Source: Ophiobolus disseminans (lineage: Eukaryota; Ascomycota; Dothideomycetes; Pleosporales; Phaeosphaeriaceae). Taken from it: a DNA stretch of 64,000 nucleotides. Within the stretch, counting starts at the first letter, position 1, and each line of letters starts with the position of its first letter. The notes beneath the pieces were generated by a model. That model did no database searches, had not been told where the DNA came from, and saw only the letters and a program-made list of their open reading frames with translations. The position numbers were made by a program, and so were the translations under genes. The stretch covers positions 1 to 64,000 of the forward strand of contig MU006224.1 in the NCBI GenBank assembly GCA_010093685.1, in the 5' to 3' direction. This document shows, one piece after another, positions 55,419 to 64,000 of the stretch.

Positions 55419-58400
55419 ATACTAATTTTGCCCGTGTAAGCAACGCTCCTAATTGCAAACCCGTTAAGATTGAATAATACGAGTATTTTAAACCCTAAAG
55501 AAGCCTAGTGAGTTTGCAGCCTAGCTAGGTACCTCGACCTAACCTCAACCTATAGTCTGTGCGACCTAACCTTACCTATACCTAGGCTAAGAAGAACCTA
55601 ACCTAACCTCAGCCTAAGGTCTGTGCGACCCTAACCTAACCTATACCTAGAGACCTATACGACCCTAACCTAACCTCTACCTACTGCTAGGTACCTTAAC
55701 CCTTTTTACTAGCCTACAATATACCTACTAATTCTATTATTAATAAACTTAGGATCTTCTTTACCTTTCTTAGGATCTACTTTAACATTACTATTAAGAT
55801 TATTAAAGTAGATAATAAGATTACTACTGTTAAACTACAAGTTCAGCGCTAGCTTAACTCTAAAGGGATTATTATTAAGCCTTTAGCTCCTAATACTTAA
55901 GCCTAGAATAGAGGTACTGAACGCTTAGGGGGTGTAAACAAGAAGAAGGCACGCGCTATAAGATTAGATGCTAACCTCTTCTAGGAACTGTAGCCTAAAA
56001 TTACTAGAGTAGCACTTTACCTCTATAACAGAACGCTAAATTACACTAATAACTAGAAGACACTATATAAGACCTTCTTCACTAGGATTGCTTTCTCTAA
56101 TAGAATTGTTACTAAACTCCGCAAACTAAACCTTACTTATCTTAAAGCATATAGATACAAGTCCTTTGCAATAACTAATAATACTTAGAGAGGGAAATTA
56201 CGCCTCTAACACCTAGACCTAAAGGCTTAGGTTAGCTACCTAGTTAGATACAGATTATCTAACATCTATCGCATCTAGATACTATCTATAGCTAAGGTTA
56301 TTAGCACACGTGATGTTGTGTTTAATAAGCACTTAGTATTTAATAGCAAAACTAAGAACCTAATAGACAACTATGTGCATAGTACACTAGAAGAGATTGC
56401 AACCTATATTAAGACTATAGAGCTTCTAACACTATAAACTAATCTAGAGGTTAAATTATTCTTTAAAGATAACACTACTAAAGACTTAACAGCTTAAGAA
56501 GAGACTAATCCACCTAGCTATTACTAAGAGAGGAAAATCATAGAGAGAAAAATTATAGGCATATACCTAACACCTCCACTATTACTACTACTACCTACTG
56601 CATTGCTAGCTACATTGTTAACCCTAAGCAAGGCAATAGGATTAACGTAGTTATACTTATCTAAGACTATTCTATAGGCAGCTGCCTTTATAGCAGGAAC
56701 TTAGGCTGGATATGTTAGCTAACATAAAGAAGAAGTGGTTAACAAGGCTAAGGTAAAGAGGCTGCTTGCCTTAGGCATTAAGCTACACTGCAGTTAGCTC
56801 CTACCTCTACTAACTTATAAGACTAAGCTTAAAGAACACCTAATAGAAGAGCTATTTAAAGAAGCAGAACGCGACTATTTAGTAAGCTATTAAAAGATAG
56901 AATTATAGAGAGAAGTATCCTATGCCTTAATTAGACTAACAGGTCACTAGGTCCTAGACTACATGTAGGTATACACCTACAAGTTTAACAAGGATTATTA
57001 ATTTATTAAGTACAAGGCGCGCCTTATAGTTAGAGAAGACTAACAGAGATAGATCTCTTTCTAAGACACCTATGTAGCTACCCTAGCTAGCAGATTATTT
57101 CGTATGCTTACAGCAATTGCAGCTAAGCACAACCTAGAACTTAAGCAATATAATATTACAAACGCATTTGTTTATGCTACTATAGATAGGGAAATCTACA
57201 TAAGGATGCCTAAAGGATACTAGAAGATAGGTATTATCCTTAAGATTTAGAAGGCCTTGTATAGATTGCGCCGCTTACCTATACTCTAGCAGAGGGAGTT
57301 TATAATAACTCTTAAAGACCTTAGCTTTACACGTATCCCTTATAAGCCTTGCTGCATAATTAAGAACAGTATTATTATCTTCTTTTATATAGATATTATT
57401 ATCCTAGCCTATGCTAAATACAAGACTAAGAAAGCATAACAAGCTATCTAACTCTTATAGAATAAGTATACTATAACTAGAGGAGAAGATCTCTAGTGGT
57501 TCCTAGGAGTAGAGGTAATTAGAGACAGGATAGGAGGACTTATCTATCTCTTACAAGCTGCCTATATAGACAAAATCTATAGGCTAGTAGATAAGCATAA
57601 GCTACGCTATAATACACCTATAAGTTGTATTAAACTTAAGCCCTTAAACTCACTGTTAACACCTACTAAGATTAACAGATACTAACGCAAAATTAGGTCA
57701 CTACTCTTTGCTGCAGTTACTACTAGACTAGATATTGCTTTTGCTACCTTACGCTTAGCACGCTTCCTCTTAAACCCCTTCTTAGAGTATTACAATGCCG
57801 CAGACCGCGTCCTTCTATACCTATTAGACACAAGGTAGCTAGCACTTTAGCTTAGAGAAGGAGACACCCTTTAAGTAGCTAGTAATGCATTATTTGCAGA
57901 CAACACACAAGATAGGAAAAGCTCTTAAGGCTATGCAATTAAGCTCTTTAATAGCCTTATTACCTAGAGAGCTAGCAAGCAAGACACTGTCACTACATCC
58001 ACCACTAAGGCAGAACTCCTAGCTCTATCCTAAGTAGCTAAGAAAGCTCTCTTTACATCACGCCTACTTAAAGAGCTCTAAATCTAGCTTCTATCTAATA
58101 CAATCACAATTCATTACAATAACATGTAGACTATTAGACTAGTTATAAAAGAGATATTAAAGCTTTAAATAAAGCTTAGGTATGTAGATATCTATAACTA
58201 CTAGATAAGATAGAAGGTTGCAAGTGGAAAGATTACTGTAGAATATATTTAATTATCGGAAATAATAGCGGATAGCTTCACTAAGGTGTTGCTAGGCAAC
58301 AAGTAGCTAAACTTCCTTTATTAAGTAGGATTAGTTAAGGTATTACTACACAAGGTGACTAAGAAGGCACTATTAGAAGAACTTTAAGCAAAACTTAAGA

Positions 58401-58456
58401 ACCTTAACATTACCTAAAGTTACTAGCTTGCAAAATACATCTAAGCTAAGAGAGTG

Positions 58457-58653
58457 TATTAGATATTAGGGGTGCTGTAAGGCTACTAACACTAAAAGAA
58501 ATAGAAGAGGCCGGCACAAGCGCCTTAGCACACTAGTACTAGATCTAATACCTAGTTAAACTCCGCACTTAACTAGAGAACACGACAATACAATATATTA
58601 TTATTAATTTATCTTATCTATTATTAGGTTTCAATACCTTATCAAATCTAACA
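58457..58653 (+). repeat. Copia A right LTR
   Basis: TATTAGATAT (first G lost to A) to ATCTAACA, 197 bp. A purine-rich tract (AAGCTAAGAGAG) precedes it. The flanks CCTCT (left) and CTATT (right) do not form a clear duplication. Confidence 0.88.
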
Positions 58654-58678
58654 CTATTATTCTAAGTGCTTAGCCGTA

Positions 58679-58966
58679 TATAAGAGGCTAGGCAGAAGAC
58701 TACAGAAAGGCTAGGTAGAACAGTGATGAATTCGATAGAGACTATCTAGAGCTAGAGAGCAGGCTGTCTAAATAGGCAGACTGCTAGTTTCTAGGAGTTT
58801 CTATATACATTAGCATATGTCATTATTTATAATCTCTTTAATAGCTAGAGTATTCCATGCTCTTCCGTGATGTTCTGTTAAGCCGAAGTGACTCTAATTA
58901 AACTAAAGTGACTCTGATTGAACTAAAGTGACTCTACTAAGGATAGTAGAGGTCTAACCTCTTATA
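58679..58966 (-). repeat. Gypsy LTR, left copy
   Basis: TATAAGAGGCTAGG (G to A at base 2) to TAACCTCTTATA, 288 bp. Contains a doubled AACTAAAGTGACTCTGATTG-type unit compared with the solo LTR at 19587. Confidence 0.88.
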
Positions 58967-61737
58967 TTACCCCCCTTCTCTAATCTGTGTACAGCAGTGT
59001 TATGTCTTTAGTACTGTTCTTTATTACCTCTCCTAAATCTAGCTAGAAGCTGTTTTAAACGTTAATTGCGGTATAGAGTAGTAAAGGTTTTCTAGTTATC
59101 TAAGGCAGTATTATTCTAAAGGTTTTCTGCTAGCTTAAAGGTAGTAAGGGCATATCTAGTCTACTTAACTTCAAAAAATAGCCGGTTTCTGTAGAGCACC
59201 TTAGCTATAATTTCTTCTACCTCTAACTCTAGTTCTCTATTAACTAGAACAGGCTCTGGTTGCGTGTTATCGTTTGGCTAGCTAGGAAAGGGATCTAAAG
59301 AGGCTAGTCTTAGGCGGTCTACATAGAAGACATTGTTAATCCCTAGTAGGGTGTTTAGCCTTACTAAGTGAGAGTTAATCACCTTAATAACTGTATACTT
59401 AGCATTCTTCTAGTCTAGTTTTCGGTTTAGGCGGCTATTAGAGAGCTGTTTCTAGTAAGAAAGCTAGACCTTGTTATTAACTCTAAGGTTAGGCTGCTTA
59501 TATCTTTTCCGATTTGCCTAATACTCCTGTTCTTGTTGTGCCTTAGCTATTGTAGTCTGCGCTATATTAAAGGCTTGCTTAAGCTTTTTAACAATAGCCT
59601 TTGCCTTGTTATAATTAGGCAGCATACGTGCTTCTAATTCTTCTAGATCTAGTCCTTAGAAGATGTTTAGTTAGACAGGGTTAACATTATAGCTATGTTA
59701 TAGGAAGAAGAGAGAGACTCTTGTTAACCTTGCTTCACGTCCCTTAATAGCAATTAAGGCTATTAGAAGAAGGTCTACCTAATTAGTTTGTGCCTAGTTA
59801 ATGTAAGCACGTAGATAGGCTTTAATAGTGCTGTTTATGCGCTTAGTAGACCTATTAGTCTGCGGGTGCTATGCTGTAGATAAACGGCGAGTAATGTTTA
59901 TTATCTTTGTCAGGATGGCCTAGAAATAGCTAGTGAATTAGGTACCACGGTCTAACACAATAGCATCTAGAAGCTAATAATAGGCAATTACATAGCGCAG
60001 GAAGTTAGCAGCAAGTGTTTCTGCTGTAGTATCTTTTAAGGGGATAAGAACTATATCTTTACTAAGGCGGTCTGTAACTACAAGGAGTGTTGTACAACTA
60101 TTGCTTTCTAGAAGTCCTTTAATAAAGTCTATAGAGATTTCCTTCTAGATCCTCTTAGGAAGAGGGAGTGGTTTTAGAAACCCTTGCAGCCTATCTCGCT
60201 ATAGTTTAACACGTCTACAGATGTCGCAGTTCCTAACAAAGCGGCGTATATTATTAGACATGCTAGGCTAGAAGTAGTCTCTTGCTAGGATCTTGTATGT
60301 CCCTTCCCTTTCTAGGTAACTAGTAGCTAGTAAAGCATAAGTTTTATAGATAAGTCTTGTACGCAGTAGTTTAAGAGTAGGAACCTATTTCTGGTTGCGG
60401 TAGTGCAGAAGCGTGTTGCCTTTAACATAGCATTCTGCTATTAAGGCCTTTAGTCCTAGGTGTACTAGAAAGCGTTATTCTCTATCTAGGACAGACTAGC
60501 GTGCTGTGCAATAGGTCTGATCTTCCTTTACACCTTGTTTCTAGAGTTGCTCTAGAGTAGTAGGCTCTATAGGTTCAATCTAGGCAGGAAAGGCATAAGT
60601 TAGCAGAATTATGCTAGTGAAGGAAATGACAGCATCTATAGAGTTCTCTATCTCTTCTTTAGCAGTAGTGGGCTTTAGAAGCTGTTAATACTAGTGCTTA
60701 AGGCGTGCATCTTCTGCATCTGCAGGCAGGTCTTGTTCTCTTCTTAAAAGAGCATCTGCTCTCTTATTTAGCTTCCTAGGCCGGTATTGCAGCGTAATAT
60801 TGTAGCGTCCTAAGAGAATAGACTATCTAATCTGCCTTTTATTAAGCATCCTAGGTTTAGTAAAGTATTCTAGGTTCTTGTAGTTAGTGAGGACAGTAAA
60901 CTTCTCTACAGTCTAGAGTTTAGAATCCTATTCTTCTAGGCAGCGTATAATAGCTAGCATTTTCTTGTTATAGATTTCGTAGTTGCATTTATAGGGGTTG
61001 TTCTTGCGTGAAAAATAGGCGCAGGGCCTAAGTATTCCCTTGTCATTATACTAAGAGAGGATGCTACCTACAGCATAGCTAGATAAGTCTGTTTTAACTA
61101 CTGTTTTCTAGTCTAGATAGAAATGCGCTAGGACAGGCTCGCTAACAAAGACAGCCTTAAGTTTATTAAAAGCTTCTTGCTCTTACTGTATCTAGCGCTA
61201 GCTAACGTCTCTAGTAAGCCGGGTAAGAGGTGCTGTAATGTTAGCAAAGTCCTAAATAAAGCGCCTGTAGAAGTTAGCAAATCCTAGGAAACTGCGGACT
61301 CCTTTTACTAATATAGGGGCTTTCTAGTTAGTAATAGCTTTAATCTTCTTAGGGTCTATGCACAGTCTATTTTCTGCATTAATAATAAAGCCTAGATACT
61401 TAGTAGTCTTGACTTCAAATTCGCATTTGTTAATATCTAGTTAAAGGCTAGCATCCTTAAGAGCATCTAGGACTTTGTTGACATAGATGCGGTGTTCTTG
61501 AAGTAAGCTATTAGTGTATATAAGAACGTTATCTAGGTAAGCAGATACAAAGTCATCTAGAAAGCGACGTAAAACCTAGTTAATATAGCGCTAAAAGGTG
61601 CTAGAAGAGCCGACTATGCTAAAAGGAGTGACAAGCTATTTATAGAGTCTAAAGCGGGTCCGGAAAGCAGTAAGCTATTTATCTCCTTCTTGAATGCGTA
61701 TCTTGTAAAAGGCTGTAATAACATCTAGTTTAGTATA

Positions 61738-61971
61738 CTACTTAGCCTTGCAGATGTTGTTTAACGTCTTATAGATAAGTAGAAGAGAATAGCGGTCTTT
61801 CTTAGTAATTGCATTAAGTGCTCTGTAGTCAATGCATATACATAGGCCGCCACTAGGTTTCTTTGCAAAGAGAACTAGTGCTGCAGTAGGAGAGCTGCTA
61901 ACCCTAATAAATCCCTTATCTAGTAGTAATGTAAGTTCTTTGCGTAGTACTAGCAACTCATTCCTAGACAT
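61738..61971 (-). pseudogene. Gypsy reverse transcriptase fragment
   Basis: The longest open stretch of the gypsy pol (77 codons) covers MSRNELLVLRKELTLLLDKGFIRVSSSP, the family block before RT motif 1, then KKPSGGLCICIDYRALNAIT. Polymerase catalysis needs the later YxDD motif, which lies in decayed sequence upstream on this map. Confidence 0.85.
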
Positions 61972-63795
61972 GTTGTAGAGAGGTCCCTATAGTATTTATA
62001 GACTTTTCCTATCTTCCTTAATAAGCTTAATGCGGTAGTTAACTCCTTAGCGGTGTAGTGGAAGCTTAGCAGCCTGATTAGGATTAAAGACTGCTAGCTA
62101 ATAGCGGTAGCTTAAAGGCAACAAGTCTTTAATTTGTTCTAGGCTTAGCTAGGCCTTAGGGGCTAAAGCCTTCTGAATGTCAGCTAAAGAAGCTGCAAAA
62201 ATACTAATAGACTTGTCCTTCTTAGATGCTTAGATGTATCTTTGCATAGCAATTGCAGAGATCTCATAAACAGTAGGTTAGAGTAGTATTTCCTCTTCTT
62301 TGCTGCTAAGGTAGATGCGGGTCCTTTCTAAGTAGATGTAGATAGACTTCCTTACTAGTGCAATAGTAACATTGTGTATGTTAAACTAGGAGCGTCTAAG
62401 CAGGATATTAAAACCAAGGTAGGTGTTTTCTACTATGTATCCCTATCCTATGCGTGTGTATCCCTTAATATTATATGTAAAATAGCAGGCTTACCTAATA
62501 ATTCCAGTTCCTCCTACTTCTTAAAGGGTCCTAGGTGTAGGTAGATTAATGCACTAGAGTTTAGCTTTCTAGGTAAACTAGGCACTTACAAGGGTATATG
62601 TTAGGCAACTAGAGTCTAGTATAGTAGATGCATAATAAGTGTAGTTAATTAATATATGTACAGTAAGTAGTTTTGCCCTTATATAAGATTGAAATAAGCG
62701 CTAGTCTTGCTTTATCCTTAAAGCCTTCTCCTTATGCTCCTGTTAGTGACTTTAAACAGGAGCTACTCTTTTTCCGACTTAGAATTGTTCTCTTCTAGCT
62801 AAGGTCTTTTAGCAATCTTTATAGTTGCAACAACAGTAGGGGATAGGCGACGTGCAGGAGTATAAGAGCAAGAGCTAATAATATGTCTAGAAGCTCTACA
62901 GCGTATGCACAAGCAGTTGTTCCTACGTCTCTAAATCTTATTCTTGCTCACCTACTTAGCGCGTTAATTTCCTAGGGATTAAGCAGCATAAGTGTGTGTA
63001 GGTTCCTAATCTATTGCTTCTTTAGAGCTATCTTGCTGCATATAGCGTTGTTGCGCTTGTTCTTTCTATAGTGCTTTAATTGCATCTAGTCTTAACCTAA
63101 TAGTCTAAAGTAGGGAGGTGAATCCTCTATACTTAGTAGGGACTAGAAAGACGCTAACTAGTCTCTCCTGCATAGCATAGTTTATAGCATTCTCTAGGAG
63201 TGAGATCTTAATAGTGTTATTGAATAACAATGCTCTAGCGTTTGCTAGCTTAGTCTTAAAGCGTGGCAGAAACCGGGCAAAAGATTCCTAAGTCTTCTGC
63301 TTAATAGAGTAGATATTAGACAAGGCTTTCTTCTGCAGATTGGGGTCGCTGTAGGTGCTAGCTAGGTATTCTAGCAATTGCATACCTAAACTACTTTCTT
63401 CCTCCTTCTTAGCCCTAACAAAGGCTAGGCACATATTGCGGGCATTGCTGCGTAGTCTTGCAAAGATATAGCGTAGCTAGTCTATGTCTGCCCTAATAAC
63501 CCTACTATCTGTCTTTATCTTGTTCTTTGCCTCAATCTCCTATCTAGCCTATTTAGAGCGGGTGCTATTAAACTCTAAGAGCTATAGTAGCTTCTCCTTT
63601 CTCTTCTTAGGCTATAGTGTGTTAATGCCTTGCAAGATGTTCTAGAGTCCTTGTAGGGTTTACTAGTTAATAGCGTTACCTTGCACTATCTGCTGCATAA
63701 AGGCATAGAAGGTTTGCTCTATAGTTAGAGGAGCATTTGCAGAATTGCTGTTATTAGCTATTTGCTTAGGTTCTTCTATAGTATGTTCTATTGTG

Positions 63796-63930
63796 TCCGG
63801 TTAATTCTAGTAATTCTAGTAATTCTAGTAATTCTAGTAATTCTAGTGATTCTAGTGATGTCCAATAATTCTAATAATGTCTAATAATTCCGATAATGTC
63901 CGATAATTCTGTTAATGTCTAATAATTCCG
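63796..63930. repeat. Minisatellite in gypsy leader (second copy)
   Basis: TTCTAGTAA units (about six) pass into TCTAATAATTCCG-type units. Homologous to 4095-4265 with different copy numbers. Confidence 0.75.
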
Positions 63931-64000
63931 TTGTAGAGCACTAGGGGATAACTACACTAGCTACTTAAGTAGTTAATCGAATTTAAATGTAAGGGGCTAG

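Larger units (their letters stand above)
49815..55716 (+). mobile_element. hAT transposon (5.9 kb) inserted in copia A integrase
   Basis: Ends are TAGGCTAGTAAA at 49815 and its complement at 55716, flanked by 8 bp CAATAGAC (49807-49814) and CAATATAC (55717-55724), 7 of 8 identical. Both ends carry long inverted arrays of GGTATAGGTTAGGTTAGGGT and GTCGCACAGACC units (49826-49975; 55525-55705). The transposase lies at 52790-55418. A second decayed coding region lies at 51230-52460. The same family's right end sits near the telomere (4743-5874). Confidence 0.9.
48036..58653 (+). mobile_element. Ty1/copia retrotransposon (family A), split by a hAT element
   Basis: LTRs at 48036-48236 and 58457-58653. 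Without the inserted hAT (49815-55716) the element is about 4.7 kb. In order: gag with a zinc knuckle remnant (C..C....H....C near 48755), protease (LDLGST.YITN near 49085), pre-integrase HH-CC finger (HKRLGYLG..., near 49527-49660), [hAT], integrase, reverse transcriptase (MPKGY near 57208, ALYRLR near 57258, FYIDII near 57383), RNase H (LARFLLNP near 57758, ASNALFADN near 57880, TSTTKAELLALS near 57996, DSFTK near 58270). Integrase before RT defines copia. Every part has stops, mostly TAG. Confidence 0.92.
58679..64000 (-). mobile_element. Ty3/gypsy retrotransposon, running off the window
   Basis: LTRs at 58679-58966 and from 63988 onward; coding on the minus strand. A polypurine tract (AGAGAAGGGGGGTAA on minus) abuts the left LTR. 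In minus-strand order: leader minisatellite, gag (about 63750-62700) with CCHC-like region near 62900, protease region, reverse transcriptase (61971-61738: VLFAKKPSGGLCICIDYRALN, the YRxLN motif), RNase H near 60900-61100, integrase near 59500-60300, and C-terminus with INNVFYVDRLRLA near 59300. RT before integrase defines gypsy. Only the RT fragment is open; other frames have TAG stops. Confidence 0.88.

Noticed and set aside
48031..58658. 5 bp target duplication for copia A
   Set aside because: CCTCT and CTATT differ at two positions, one not explained by RIP.

Overview
This window is a fungal chromosome end. It opens with (CCCTAA)15 and partial telomere repeat, and the intron style (GTAAGT/GTAGGT donors, CTAAC or CTGAC branch sites, 45-75 nt introns), the HET, NACHT and HeLo gene families and RIP-type C:G to T:A decay all point to a filamentous ascomycete (Pezizomycotina). 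A dothideomycete is likely but not provable from sequence alone.

Layout. 1-6.34 kb is telomere, then decayed retroelement pieces, the right end of a hAT transposon whose terminal repeats look telomeric, and a 5' copy of a telomere-associated OrsD/helicase-type gene. 6.6-14.8 kb is a self/non-self recognition block: a broken HET-NACHT gene, a nearly intact HET-NACHT-ankyrin gene, and a mosaic of PD-(D/E)XK-like, ankyrin and DUF7580-like fragments. 14.8-26.6 kb is one hAT element opened by nested insertions: a second hAT holding two pogo-type elements and two solo LTRs, a gypsy solo LTR, and inside that LTR a 430 bp TRIM. 26.6-28.1 kb is the OrsD/helicase-type gene 5' end. 28.3-30.0 kb is an apparently intact three-exon cytochrome P450. 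30.3-31.4 kb is a truncated pogo element.

32.2-36.9 kb is the most interesting part: a HeLo-domain cell-death executor gene and a NACHT-WD40 NLR gene, divergently transcribed from 390 bp. After two short introns are inferred, the C-terminus of the HeLo protein and the N-terminus of the NLR carry the same N/Q-rich motif (NKIANQAENITI versus NQVTNQATHITI). This is the architecture of the het-S/nwd2 amyloid-signalling pair, with a motif I cannot assign to a known class. The WD40 repeats are hidden by a 969 nt run of N.

38.6-42.2 kb holds a double-HET gene stopped by one TGG-to-TAG change and a truncated HET paralogue. 42.4-64 kb is almost entirely transposons: two abutting pogo elements (one with a 518 bp TRIM), a Tc1-like remnant, a Ty1/copia element opened by a 5.9 kb hAT with an 8 bp target duplication, and a Ty3/gypsy element running off the window. 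The transposons are heavily RIP-mutated, mostly to TAG stops. The host genes are much less mutated, though several carry the same mutation type.
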